DNA of 64,000 nucleotides, taken from Pseudomonadales bacterium (GTDB lineage Bacteria > Pseudomonadota > Gammaproteobacteria > Pseudomonadales > Pseudohongiellaceae). This document shows, piece after piece, positions 28,854 to 37,727 of this stretch (position 1 is its first letter; the number at the start of each line of letters is the position of its first letter). The notes under the pieces are model-generated. The model searched no databases. It was not told where the DNA came from and saw only the letters and a list, made by a program, of their open reading frames with translations. Position numbers and translations under genes: made by a program. The DNA is taken from the NCBI GenBank assembly GCA_024234395.1, contig JACKOH010000002.1, forward strand, positions 1 through 64,000, read 5' to 3'.

Positions 28854-29564
28854 ATGTTTAGGGGGCAAGCAATTAATCGAGTTCGTTGGCTAGTTGCTGA
28901 GCTTACGGTCATTGTCCTCGGTATATTAATCGCTTTTCAGCTTGAAGAGTGGCGAGACGAACGAAGAAATAGAGAAGAAGAAAAAGTTGTCTTATTTTCA
29001 ATCGTTCGCGATCTAGAGATTGAACGGGAAGAGTATGCGCTATTCAGAGATAGAATTGATAGAAATCGAGACATTTGGCTAAAAATGATTGCATTATTGC
29101 GCTCGCCTGAGGAACACACCGAGGAGCAGATTATAAGCAACTTCGGCAGATATAATGTCCGCGGCTGGACCACTACAAATGCGGCGTTCTTGGGGCTGTC
29201 CCAATCCGGTAAACTGGGCATTGTGTCTGATCCCAGGTTGCAAACTGAGCTCGTGAAATACTATGAAGTGACACAACCAACTTTCAAGACCGGTTCTGAA
29301 TTTCACTTATCGCTGGTCTCAGAGTACGTAAGGATTCTTACAGAAGATGTAGAGTTTGTGATTGACGATAATTTTGCTGACACTAATGAATATAGATATA
29401 AGCTCCTCGTAGCCCCGGATCAATTTCCCAGCTATCCATCAATGATGAGACTACTAGTAAATCTGGATCGATCTTATATTGGTGCTACCGAAGCTATGGA
29501 TCACAACTTGAGCATACTGGAAGAACTGACTAAATCAATCTCCTCACACGTTGACTCATTATGA
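28854..29564 (+). CDS. Small membrane protein with long helical domain, family B (DUF6090-like)
   Basis: A 236-residue protein. One membrane helix near residues 13-30 (LTVIVLGILIAFQLEEW) is followed by a charged EEWRDERRNREEEK segment and about 190 residues of predicted helix. The helix-plus-EEWRDE signature resembles DUF6090 proteins common in Bacteroidetes and marine bacteria. The gene at 29703 has the same layout (VIVVGVAIGFQVDRWYE). Start ATG 28854 has TAGGGTTAGAAG before it. The gene has a low GC content compared with the core, consistent with horizontal transfer. Function is unknown. Confidence 0.7.
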   Translation: MFRGQAINRVRWLVAELTVIVLGILIAFQLEEWRDERRNREEEKVVLFSIVRDLEIEREEYALFRDRIDRNRDIWLKMIALLRSPEEHTEEQIISNFGRYNVRGWTTTNAAFLGLSQSGKLGIVSDPRLQTELVKYYEVTQPTFKTGSEFHLSLVSEYVRILTEDVEFVIDDNFADTNEYRYKLLVAPDQFPSYPSMMRLLVNLDRSYIGATEAMDHNLSILEELTKSISSHVDSL

Positions 29565-29702
29565 TTTTTGGCTGCCGACTTATATCAAAGATTTCGGCGG
29601 AACGGCCTCATCATACAACACTATTGGATTTCAGATAATTGAACAAAGAAATGTCCGCAGTCGACCAGAAAGTGAACACCCCAAAAAGATAAGAACACGA
29701 AT

Positions 29703-30422
29703 TTGACTAAGGTTAGAACAAAGTTTCCCTGGGCACGCTGGACTGGCGAATTCCTTGTAATCGTAGTCGGTGTCGCTATTGGTTTTCAGGTCGACCGTTG
29801 GTATGAAATACGCCAAGATAGTGCCACGGCTGCACAATACGTTGAGAGATTGATGGAGGATATCCAAAGAGATATAGACAATTTCGATAGAAGCTTGGCA
29901 GGGGCTATGTCGCGCATGGAAAGATTAGAGCGTGTCGTGATGTCAGTGACATCAGATGCGATTGTTGTTGAAGATCCCACACGCTACATGTTCGATCTCC
30001 GGCAAGGATTTATGCGCTTTATACCTGTAACAAGTGACTCAACGTATCAAGAACTAGTGAACACCGGTAACATGGCATTACTACCAATAGAACTTCGCAA
30101 AGCTCTCCACGACTATTACTCAGAAATCGAGAGATTTGGCCAGTTTCTAGGCGGATATGAGAGTATGCAAATGGAGGCTTATACACGATTTGCTGGGATC
30201 TTGCCGCCGGAAAACTTTGGAGTGCTTTCAGGTATCATCGAGCAAGGCGAAGTTGAATACTCTGCGGAAGAGGCGCTTGCCGCAGCAAACAAGTTACGCG
30301 GTTCCCAAGTAGCTTTGGATTGGTTGTATCAAATGGGTGAACTGAAAGTGCAAGAAATTGATCTGTCAGAACGTTATCTGGAAGGTGCTCAAGCTATAAA
30401 TGCAGTACTAGAGAGGCAATGA
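29703..30422 (+). CDS. Small membrane protein with long helical domain, family B (DUF6090-like)
   Basis: A 239-residue protein with a membrane helix near residues 13-30 (FLVIVVGVAIGFQVDRW), then helical sequence including YVERLMEDIQRDIDNFDRSL, TSDSTYQELVNTGNMALLP and LRKALHDYYSEIERF. The STYQELVNTGNM and Y-S-E motifs recall the family of the upstream neighbour. The TTG at 29703 is the only start near the membrane helix and has no strong ribosome site. It lies 138 bases after its paralogue. Both are AT-rich. Function is unknown. Confidence 0.65.
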   Translation: MTKVRTKFPWARWTGEFLVIVVGVAIGFQVDRWYEIRQDSATAAQYVERLMEDIQRDIDNFDRSLAGAMSRMERLERVVMSVTSDAIVVEDPTRYMFDLRQGFMRFIPVTSDSTYQELVNTGNMALLPIELRKALHDYYSEIERFGQFLGGYESMQMEAYTRFAGILPPENFGVLSGIIEQGEVEYSAEEALAAANKLRGSQVALDWLYQMGELKVQEIDLSERYLEGAQAINAVLERQ

Positions 30423-30478
30423 AGCCGAAGAATAGATATTCGTAACGTCCGGAATTGGCCGAGCTTGTGACAAAAGTA

Positions 30479-30527
30479 TTTTGGGCAATTGCATTGCCCC
30501 AAAAACGCGTTTGAGAATGCATTTCTC
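30479..30527 (+). terminator. Two adjacent hairpins after the family B genes
   Basis: TTTTGGGCAAT pairs with ATTGCCCCAAAA across a 3-base loop (one bulged C), and TGAGAA pairs with TTCTCA across TGCAT a few bases later. Neither is followed by a clear T-run; the A/T-rich flanks of the first could allow bidirectional termination. Confidence 0.4.
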
Positions 30528-30593
30528 ACAGGATTTAGCCGACAACTCTGAAACAAATGAACTCTCGAGCGCTTAATTTATTTGGTCCTAGAC

Positions 30594-30612
30594 TTTTCAC
30601 ACAGCCTCGGCC
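30594..30612. mobile_element. Solitary IS1182-type terminal repeat
   Basis: TTTTCACACAGCCTCGGCC is identical over 19 bases to the right end of the IS at 28680-28698, in the same orientation, with no transposase attached. It is probably what remains of a deleted second copy. The rest of 30423-30887 holds only the two hairpins at 30479-30527 and a spurious-looking plus-strand reading frame. Confidence 0.7.
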
Positions 30613-30887
30613 GGTTGCGGTCGAAAGGAGTCTCAAAACCCCTATTCCGAGGGTGTGGAGCTACCGTAACGATAATTGAGGTCCCAAATCCTCTCCCGCC
30701 CCTATGTGGGATTAACCTCTGGGGGCGGAATCAAAGATATCCTTTATATCAGTCCAAAGCGGGATCCTGGCCTCCTGGTTTTGTAGTGAAAAATGCAGCC
30801 CGTTTCCGCACGACGGATGATCGGGATCCTCTCCGAGTGCGCCTTCTCAACGTTGTCATTCGCTGGGCGTGTCAATGTGCCCACGCT

Positions 30888-33221
30888 TCAGGGCGACGAC
30901 TTCGGTCGTAACGTGAGCTGATACTCCGCTCCGGCTTCCACCGCGTCCCGTGCCCACAGGAGCGGGAAATACTCGCCATTGCCGAGGCGCTCTGCCAGGT
31001 TGCCATAGAAAGGGCTTCCAGGCTGCGCCGACTGACCCGGTCCGTTGGTCGCCACGGTTCGGGTCGGATCCGCCAGGTCGACGATCCGCCGGAAGTTGGC
31101 GCCGGTTGCATTGACGGCGCCGAAGCCGCCCGGCCGCTCTACGGTCGGCAGGTCGTACTCGGGCACAAACATGTGCTTCAACTCGCTCTCGGCGACCCGG
31201 CCGTGTCGCCACTGGGTGCGGTCCGGACCCAGGTCTCGGGTCAGCCGTTCCAGCGCCAATTCGAGTCCGGCTTCGACGAGCGGTCTACGGTCGGCCAGTG
31301 GCATCGCAGGATCCATCGCCCGGTCGTCCGCCGAGTTTTCCCATATTACGTAGATTGCTCCGGCGGTCGTTTCCCGCGTCAGCTCGCCGTCCCAGTCGGC
31401 GATCAGAGCCCGAGCCCACTCGATGTCAGGATCCTCCGAGTGCCAGCCCTGGAAGGACGGGATGTCGCGGTCGGCCGCGAGTAGATGCACGTCGTGCTGG
31501 ATGTACTCATGATCCTCCAGCGTAAATTTCTCTCCGCTGCCCAGAATCTGATGCAGCCGCGCGATGCGTGAGGTCTCAACGCCGCGGGACGAGTGATAGA
31601 ATACCGGCCGCCCCGTGTAGCCCGGCGGGTGCACGTTGTTGTTCGCGGTAGCGATGTAACCCCGCTCGGGATTGAACTCACGCGGCAGGTCGTCCCGGAA
31701 GCCCACCCACTCGTACTCACCGGTACCGGGTACCGGCAGTCGTCCATTCCAGCCGTCGCGGTCCGGTGTAAGCCCGGTGACCTGGAGCGCGATATTGCCA
31801 CTGTCGTCACCGCATATCAGGCTATGTGTCGGCACCAGCCAGTGATTGGCACGCTCGAAAAAGTCTTCGCAACTGGTTGCCTGGGCAAGCTGGAAGCTGC
31901 CCTTGTACGCCGCGGTACCGGGATACTGCACGACCGACTGGACGCTGTAGGCACGCCGATTCTCCTGGTCCTCATAAAAGACCGGGCCGTGGCGGCTGAA
32001 CTTGAGGGTCACGTGCTCGGGCGCCTGACCCTTGACCGGGATATCCTCCTCGATGACCCGCAGTGGCTCCCACTCACCGCGCCACAGAACCAGGTTCGGA
32101 TCCTGGGGATGCATCTGTTCAACGAAGACATCGACCATGTCGGTCCCCGCGAAGGTGAAGCCCCACGCAATATGCTCGTTGCTGCCCGCATCGATCCCCA
32201 GGAAGGGTGGCTCGCCGCCGCCGATCACGCTCCAGCCGGGGGCGTTCAGATGGATGAAGTAGCGCAGCGCCGGCATCTCGATGCGCCGATGCGGATCGTT
32301 GGCAAGGATTGGTACACCGGACGGGGTGCGGCTCCCGCTCATGACCCAGTTGTTGCTCCCCTCCAGGTAGTAGGGATCAGTCTCGACGCTGGCGACGCGA
32401 ACCCCTCCTCCGATCAGGTCGCGGTAGGGTTCCACAATCTCAAGAGGAGGGAGATTGTTGCCGCTGAACGGGTCATTGTCTCCTGCCCTCGCGGCATCGA
32501 GAACTTCCTGCGTGATGCCGGCGACATCCAATCCCTCCGGCACCTGCAGATCGTCCCATGGGTCCGGCGCGGCTCTTCGGTTCGCCTCCTCGGCACCATA
32601 CCGGGCCACATCCATAGCCAGTTGCAGTTCGCTGATCGCATGGCCGCGGGTACTTGGTACCGCCAATGCTGCCCAGCGGAGTACGACCGTTTCGGCCGTC
32701 CACTTCTCAGGCTTGATGCCGGTAAGCTGAAACTCGACCGGCAGGTTGTCACCGGCCTGCTCTATAAAAGCATTCACGCCGTTGGCGTGCGCCGTGAAAA
32801 GTGCATGGGCATCAGGGTGGTAACTTGACCACTCGGTCTCGTCGAACGGTCCGCGGTACATCATGAGCCGCGCCCGCTTGTCGTAATCAAGCGCCTCCGG
32901 TCCGAAGACTTCTGCGAGCCTGCCCTCGTGCCAACGGCGCCACATCTCCATCTGCCAAAGGCGGTCCTGGGCCATCACATAGCCCTGGGCGAAGAACAGA
33001 TCCTCATCGTTTTCAGCATAGATGTGGGGAACGCCCCATTCGTCCCGGAAAATCTCTACCGGAGCCTGCAACCCGGGAACCGACAGCTCACCGTCGATCT
33101 GGGCGAGGGCGGTCTGCGCCAGGTCTTCCAGCGTCGTCGGCGTGTCAGGCGCTGCGCGTGCCGAGCCTGTCGCCAGCACCAGGAGAAACGCGGTCCAGGA
33201 AGTTCGAACGATTGCGGGCAT
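30888..33221 (-). CDS. Penicillin acylase family N-terminal-nucleophile hydrolase (secreted)
   Basis: A 777-residue precursor of the penicillin/AHL acylase family. A signal peptide ends near GSARAA. The alpha chain contains WGVPHIYAENDEDLFFAQGY and AQDRLWQMEMWRR; autocleavage should expose Ser289 in YYLEGSNNWVMSGSRT, the nucleophile of the beta chain. Later motifs include ANDPHRRIEMPALRYFIHL and IATANNNVHP with the catalytic Asn region. Such enzymes cleave amide bonds of beta-lactams, N-acyl-homoserine lactones or other acyl amides; the substrate here is unknown. It is GC-rich relative to its neighbours, suggesting separate acquisition. Ribosome site GGAGG-like (GAGGCCCC) precedes the ATG. 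Confidence 0.9.
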   Translation of the reverse strand: MPAIVRTSWTAFLLVLATGSARAAPDTPTTLEDLAQTALAQIDGELSVPGLQAPVEIFRDEWGVPHIYAENDEDLFFAQGYVMAQDRLWQMEMWRRWHEGRLAEVFGPEALDYDKRARLMMYRGPFDETEWSSYHPDAHALFTAHANGVNAFIEQAGDNLPVEFQLTGIKPEKWTAETVVLRWAALAVPSTRGHAISELQLAMDVARYGAEEANRRAAPDPWDDLQVPEGLDVAGITQEVLDAARAGDNDPFSGNNLPPLEIVEPYRDLIGGGVRVASVETDPYYLEGSNNWVMSGSRTPSGVPILANDPHRRIEMPALRYFIHLNAPGWSVIGGGEPPFLGIDAGSNEHIAWGFTFAGTDMVDVFVEQMHPQDPNLVLWRGEWEPLRVIEEDIPVKGQAPEHVTLKFSRHGPVFYEDQENRRAYSVQSVVQYPGTAAYKGSFQLAQATSCEDFFERANHWLVPTHSLICGDDSGNIALQVTGLTPDRDGWNGRLPVPGTGEYEWVGFRDDLPREFNPERGYIATANNNVHPPGYTGRPVFYHSSRGVETSRIARLHQILGSGEKFTLEDHEYIQHDVHLLAADRDIPSFQGWHSEDPDIEWARALIADWDGELTRETTAGAIYVIWENSADDRAMDPAMPLADRRPLVEAGLELALERLTRDLGPDRTQWRHGRVAESELKHMFVPEYDLPTVERPGGFGAVNATGANFRRIVDLADPTRTVATNGPGQSAQPGSPFYGNLAERLGNGEYFPLLWARDAVEAGAEYQLTLRPKSSP

Positions 33222-33711
33222 GGGGCCTCCTCATCTTTGGGCTGACTGTCCGGCCGCACACCTGGCCGGACCTGGTTCGGCGTCAACATGACGACGAGCC
33301 GAATACAGGAAGAATAGAAGGTATCTCCGAATCGGGCGATTGTCCAGGTTCGTTGGCGGCGATCCCGACATCGAGGATACCGAAGTGATCTACACGCTCC
33401 GCGACTAAGTTCGTTATAACTGAATGACCTTTTTCAGTGAATTCTGGTGTTTCTGACCCTTCATGGTGCAGGGATCGCTATGGCTGACGGTTTATGCAAG
33501 CAACCTCAAGCCAGTACTTTGCTTTCACTCCGGATAAAATAGACAAGCCATCCGATTCGAGATAGGTTAACAGCCTGATCAAATTATCAAGATGAAAAGA
33601 GAGCGTTCCGGAACTTGCTGATTATTCAGGAACCTCTGCTGGCTACGCCCGCTTTTTCAGACGCACAAAGTTAGAGCTAGAGAAATTAAACTCACGGAGG
33701 TTCAGCTGAAA
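33222..33711. other. Gene-free stretch
   Basis: About 490 bases between the divergent acylase and cytochrome b561 genes. I see no convincing coding frame, tRNA, repeat copy or strong hairpin. It must hold the promoters of both flanking genes, but no clear -35/-10 pair stands out. Confidence 0.6.
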
Positions 33712-34548
33712 TTGCAAACACCTCTCAAGTCAGAAACCCGGACGGAACAGCAACCCGGCACGCTTTCTTACCTTCGCTTTCCCGTTCCTACCCGTATTTT
33801 GCACTGGTTGTCGGCCGCAGCGATCTTCGTCCTGCTGTGGAGCGGATTCTGGATATTTAACATTCACCCCAGGCTGTATTGGGGTGAAGTGGGTTACTTC
33901 GGCTCACCGGCCATAGCAGAAATTGTGGCGGATACTTCGACTGAACCGGCGCAGATGGCAATCAGGGTCGGCGATGCTTCTTTCGATGTCACCGGGATTA
34001 TGGGCCGCGTTAATCGACAACCCTTTGTACGGGTCTTTAATTTTCCGCAGGGTTTTCAGTATGGCGCCACCCGGGCGCTGCATTTTACTGCCGCCTGGGT
34101 GCTGGTAGTGAGCTGGCTGGTTTATCTCTATCACCTCGTCAGCAGTGGCAGGCTCAGGCGCACCTGGTTACCCTCCAGGCAGGAGCTGTCTCCTGCCAAC
34201 CTGGGTCGCGACCTGCTGAATCATCTGAAGCTGCATCGCCCCAAAGGCGACGCAGCCCGGCAGTACAATACTCTGCAGAAATTAAGTTACCTGCTGGTTA
34301 TGTTACTGTTGTTACCGCTGGTATTTCTCAGCGGATTGACCATGTCGAACAGTGTAACAACAGCCTGGCCGTTTCTCTTTGACCTGTTCGGAGGGCGTCA
34401 GTCGGCCCGTACCATGCATTTTGTATTTGCTTCACTGACTGTGTTTTTCATTCTGATACACGTGTTGCAGCTTTTTGTTGTGGGCATTGTCAATCACCTG
34501 CGCGCGATGATAACCGGGCGTCTCAAAATCAGCATGGAGGAGGACTAA
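33712..34548 (+). CDS. Cytochrome b561-type membrane subunit
   Basis: A 278-residue integral membrane protein of the bacterial cytochrome b561 family. The N-terminal helix RILHWLSAAAIFVLLWSGFW has the heme-ligand His, a periplasmic loop of about 70 residues follows, then ALHFTAAWVLVVSWLVYLYH, YLLVMLLLLPLVFLSGLTM and MHFVFASLTVFFILIHVLQL with further histidines. It likely passes electrons from the quinone pool to the exported molybdoenzyme encoded next. The start is a TTG with GGAGG 12 bases upstream. The TAA stop overlaps the next ATG (TAATG) after a GGAGGA site, so the pair is co-translated. Confidence 0.88.
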   Translation: MQTPLKSETRTEQQPGTLSYLRFPVPTRILHWLSAAAIFVLLWSGFWIFNIHPRLYWGEVGYFGSPAIAEIVADTSTEPAQMAIRVGDASFDVTGIMGRVNRQPFVRVFNFPQGFQYGATRALHFTAAWVLVVSWLVYLYHLVSSGRLRRTWLPSRQELSPANLGRDLLNHLKLHRPKGDAARQYNTLQKLSYLLVMLLLLPLVFLSGLTMSNSVTTAWPFLFDLFGGRQSARTMHFVFASLTVFFILIHVLQLFVVGIVNHLRAMITGRLKISMEED

Positions 34549-35312
34549 TGGCAACCAGGATCAGTCGAAGGACACTTCTCCACGGTGCCGTCGCCGGTGG
34601 TGCCCTGGGAGGTGTCGCTCTATCCAGCTGGCGTTACCCTGGACCAATCCACAACCTCTATGATGTCGCGGATGCGCTAAACTATGGTGTTCACGATCTG
34701 CTTTTGTCCGGGCAACCGTTGGCACCAGAATTCAGCCGGTCGGATGTAGTACTGGATTTTCCAACCAGTGGCGTGACTTCGCCAAGAGATGAGCGCTACC
34801 AGTTATTCAGGGAGAATGGTTTTAGCGACTGGAGATTCAACCTTGTCGGGATGGTGGAGAATCCCCTGGAACTGTCCCTGGCCGAGTTACGAGCGATGCC
34901 ATCGCGAACTCAGACCACTCTGCATACCTGCGATGAGGGCTGGAGCGCCATTGGCGCCTGGACCGGCGTACCGCTCTCTCATCTGCTCTCCCTGGCAGGT
35001 CTGAAGCCTGGTGCCAGATTCGTTGTATTTCACTGCATGGACACGCAGAACAACAAGCTACCGTATTACGAAAGCATAGACCTGTTTGCTGCCAGTCATC
35101 CGCAGACCATTCTTGCCTATGAGCTTAACGGTGAAGCATTGCCTGAAAAGAATGGGGCTCCGTTACGTCTTCGCGTTGAAACACAGATCGGCTACAAGCA
35201 CGCCAAATTTGTGGAGCGAGTAGAGATAGTCGATAGTCTGAAAACGATAGGTGAAGGCCGTGGCGGCTGGTGGGAAGACTGGAACGGCGCTATCTGGTAC
35301 GCAGGCCTGTAA
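34548..35312 (+). CDS. Tat-exported molybdopterin oxidoreductase (sulfite oxidase/MsrP fold)
   Basis: A 254-residue protein with a twin-arginine signal (RISRRTLLHGAVAGGALG) and an oxidoreductase molybdopterin-binding domain. The Mo-ligand Cys is in TTLHTCDEGWSAIGAWTGVPL, shortened as LHTCDEGWSAIGAW, and the C-terminal domain piece APLRLRVETQIGYKHAKFVE resembles the sulfite-oxidase fold. MsrP repairs methionine sulfoxide in the periplasm with a different membrane partner (MsrQ); here the partner is a b561 cytochrome, so the substrate may differ. Overlaps the cytochrome gene by one base, a two-gene operon. Confidence 0.88.
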   Translation: MATRISRRTLLHGAVAGGALGGVALSSWRYPGPIHNLYDVADALNYGVHDLLLSGQPLAPEFSRSDVVLDFPTSGVTSPRDERYQLFRENGFSDWRFNLVGMVENPLELSLAELRAMPSRTQTTLHTCDEGWSAIGAWTGVPLSHLLSLAGLKPGARFVVFHCMDTQNNKLPYYESIDLFAASHPQTILAYELNGEALPEKNGAPLRLRVETQIGYKHAKFVERVEIVDSLKTIGEGRGGWWEDWNGAIWYAGL

Positions 35313-35354
35313 CGCTGACGTTGATATAGATACCGTTTGATGATACGACACCGT

Positions 35355-35501
35355 TTAACAGCCTGTTGAAAAACTCTCAGCTGGCACAATACGGCGTTAA
35401 AATCTGGCTCAAAATGCTCATTTACGCCGTGTAAACTGCGCTTTTTCGCCAGATTTTGCCTTGTCTCGCACTCTTCTGAGAGTTTTTCAACAGGCTGTTA
35501 A
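35355..35501. repeat. Palindromic MITE-like element (147 bp)
   Basis: Perfect 26-bp inverted ends, TTAACAGCCTGTTGAAAAAC and on to CTCTCAG at the left, complement at the right. Inside, AAAATCTGGC pairs with GCCAGATTTT, so the element can fold into a long nested cruciform. It has no coding capacity. A probable lone end is at 21125-21144. The surrounding 35313-35802 contains no gene. Confidence 0.85.
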
Positions 35502-35688
35502 TGAATGGCTCCGAATTTGCATTCAACGGGCAAAATATGAGCTTGAGCATCTTTCTTCCAGTCATCCATTCTGTAATATCGAACTCCTGAAGAATGACCC
35601 TTCCTGCTTAACCACGAAAAATAAATCTGTCCCCTTATGCAGGAATTCCGGATCAGGTGCCTCGTCGGTCGCAGTTCCGGCTGAGCAT

Positions 35689-35722
35689 AAGAGGCGAGCT
35701 TCTGGAGGAAGCCCGCCTCTTT
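35689..35722. terminator. Hairpin downstream of the secreted duplicated protein gene
   Basis: AAGAGGC-GA-GCTT pairs with AAGC-CC-GCCTCTT across an 8-base loop, followed by TTTAAT on the plus strand. It lies 80 bases beyond the stop of the minus-strand gene at 35803, so it may terminate that gene, though the T-run favours plus-strand reading. Confidence 0.4.
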
Positions 35723-35802
35723 AATCATGATGGTTACTCGTCTGGGATGTTACCAGGCCGGACAGTTACTCAAGTGGCTGTACCAATGCGGTTCCTTGGA
35801 AG

Positions 35803-36549
35803 CTAATCCGGAATCGGCATTACTGTCGACATCCCCTGATAGGTCAGCCGGTAGTTCTGGACCGGAAACGAGGAAAAAGCTGCCTGCCAGGCGCTGCTGG
35901 CGTTCTGCCTGGCAGTGGCCTGCGCCCACGCTGTCGCACTGTCGAATCTGACCACCACGGTTGCGGCCTGGGCGGTTTCCGATCCGGCCATGATCGGAAC
36001 CATCAAAGTGGGTTGCCCGCCAATGTTTTCGCTGCGACCGACGCCGGTTACGCGCTCCAGGAACGCGACCATCGGCTGAATGCCACCCTGAAGGATTTCG
36101 AAATTGTAGACGATCAGGACATTCCCCGGAGTGGGCGCAGTGGCACCCTGGGTCTGCCAGACAATCTCACTCAAGCCCTGGAAGCTGACCCGGTAGCCGT
36201 TGGCCGGGAACGTCTGCATTACTGCAGTCCATTCAGCACTGCTGCGTTGATTGGCCGTGACTTCGGCCCAGTCTTCAAGGCTGTCGAATGTTACCGCCAC
36301 GGAAGCCCCACCGGGGGAGTTGGCCCCATGGAAGGTGTTCTCGATCAGGAGAGGTCTGCCGGTTCCGTTCGGATTCACCTGCGCCGCCACTTTATTGGCG
36401 CGAGAGAGGAACGCCTGCAGGGCTCCGATCTGACCACCGGTAGAATCCAGCCCGACACGCATTACCACAGGATTGGCGAACGAGTTGGCGCCTATCAGCA
36501 GACCCACAGCGAGTACCGTTCCGTGTATTAGATTTTTAGCCATTTGCAT
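35803..36549 (-). CDS. Secreted protein with a tandemly duplicated domain
   Basis: A 248-residue protein with a signal peptide (NLIHGTVLAVGLLIGANSFA). Two related halves follow: VAVTFDSLEDWAEVTANQRS with GYRVSFQGLSEIV, and VVVRFDSATAWAQATARQNA with NYRLTYQGMSTVM. Each looks like a small alpha/beta ferredoxin-like (dimeric barrel) fold, so the duplication may form an intramolecular dimer. I do not recognise the family. ATG 36549 has GGAG 7 bases upstream. It is probably periplasmic. Confidence 0.75.
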   Translation of the reverse strand: MQMAKNLIHGTVLAVGLLIGANSFANPVVMRVGLDSTGGQIGALQAFLSRANKVAAQVNPNGTGRPLLIENTFHGANSPGGASVAVTFDSLEDWAEVTANQRSSAEWTAVMQTFPANGYRVSFQGLSEIVWQTQGATAPTPGNVLIVYNFEILQGGIQPMVAFLERVTGVGRSENIGGQPTLMVPIMAGSETAQAATVVVRFDSATAWAQATARQNASSAWQAAFSSFPVQNYRLTYQGMSTVMPIPD

Positions 36550-37053
36550 TCTTTTTCTCCAGCTTGATTAAGACCCGGCTATCGCCTGGTCGATTGCTTG
36601 CCTGCCGCGCCCTGTCTCGACAGGTATCCGGCCCGGTAAGTTGAAACGATGAGGCAGGAAAACGAGGAACTCTCGTTTCTTCTTTCACCGCACTGATCAA
36701 TTTATGCCTACTGTCAGTGCCTTGCTATGGGTTGACTAATCCATGTATGGGTATACAGCTGTGTGCAGCGAATCCAATCCCGGAAGGCGAGCCGCCGGTT
36801 GAATGAGAATTGCTCATTAGCCGCCTGTTGAATACCGGGTAAATATATACATTTCTACCTCGAATAAGGAGCCAGATCCGGTTCAATCAGATGTGAATCT
36901 CAATTACCATTGCCAGTAATAATTTCGAGTTCTCCCTTAACAACAGGAAAATGCCGGGAAGCGGCGATACCGTTGATCGAACCTGTAGGCCCCGGTCACC
37001 ATTTTTTGATTGGTTAAGGAACCTCTGACAACAACAATCAGGAGGAACGATAA
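36550..37053. other. Gene-free stretch
   Basis: About 500 bases between divergently transcribed genes. No coding frame, repeat copy or strong hairpin stands out. The last 20 bases hold the AGGAGG ribosome site of the sulfotransferase-like gene. Confidence 0.55.
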
Positions 37054-37656
37054 ATGGAAGTCATTGGCGCAGGTCTGGGCAGGACGGGAACCATGTCGCT
37101 GAAGCTTGCCCTGGAACAACTACTCGATGCACCCTGTCATCATATGTTCGAGGTATTTCAGCACCCTGAGCAGGTACCGGTGTGGCGGGATGCCGCGGCA
37201 GGAAAGGAAGTAGACTGGAACACGCTGTTCCAGGGTTACCAGGCGGCGGTCGACTGGCCTAGCTGCGCATTCGCGGTGGAACTGTCACGGGTCTATCCAC
37301 AAGCACTTATCCTGCTGTCAGTGCGGGATTTCGAGTCCTGGTGGAACAGCGCCTCCAATACCATTTTTCCGAGTATCGACAAAGCTGAAGGCGAGTGGCG
37401 GGACATGATTGAGACCCTGTTCACCAAGACATTCACTTTCGACCTCACTAACAAGGACGCCTGCCACGAGGCTTTCGACCGGCATTACGCCAAGGTGCGT
37501 TCGGAAATCCCGGCCGAGCGGATATTGGAGTGGCGCGCCGGTGACGGCTGGGAGCCGATCTGCGCCCGGCTCGACCTGCCGGTTCCGGACGAGCCGTTCC
37601 CCCATCGCAACACCACCGAGGAATTCCGCAACCGACGACAGGCGGCGCAGGAATAA
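37054..37656 (+). CDS. Sulfotransferase family protein
   Basis: A 200-residue protein starting MEVIGAGLGRTGTMSLKLAL. The GAGLGRTGTMSLK loop is the PAPS 5'-phosphosulfate-binding P-loop-like motif of the Sulfotransfer_4 type, and LSVRDFESWWNSA is a typical 3'-phosphate-binding strand (the RD in place of RxP). It ends with the C-terminal DEPFPHRNTTEEF motif seen in this group. It would transfer sulfate to an unknown acceptor in the cytoplasm. A clear AGGAGG ribosome site precedes ATG. Confidence 0.85.
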   Translation: MEVIGAGLGRTGTMSLKLALEQLLDAPCHHMFEVFQHPEQVPVWRDAAAGKEVDWNTLFQGYQAAVDWPSCAFAVELSRVYPQALILLSVRDFESWWNSASNTIFPSIDKAEGEWRDMIETLFTKTFTFDLTNKDACHEAFDRHYAKVRSEIPAERILEWRAGDGWEPICARLDLPVPDEPFPHRNTTEEFRNRRQAAQE

Positions 37657-37727
37657 GCGGCATCGCCCCGGTTTCAAACGCTTTGCGGGTTGCTCCCTGG
37701 CACCCGCATTTCCGCCTCCGGCTCCGT

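Noticed and set aside
35461..35724. 87-codon frame overlapping the palindromic element
   Set aside because: It starts inside the right inverted end of the 147-bp element, so it is likely an artefact.
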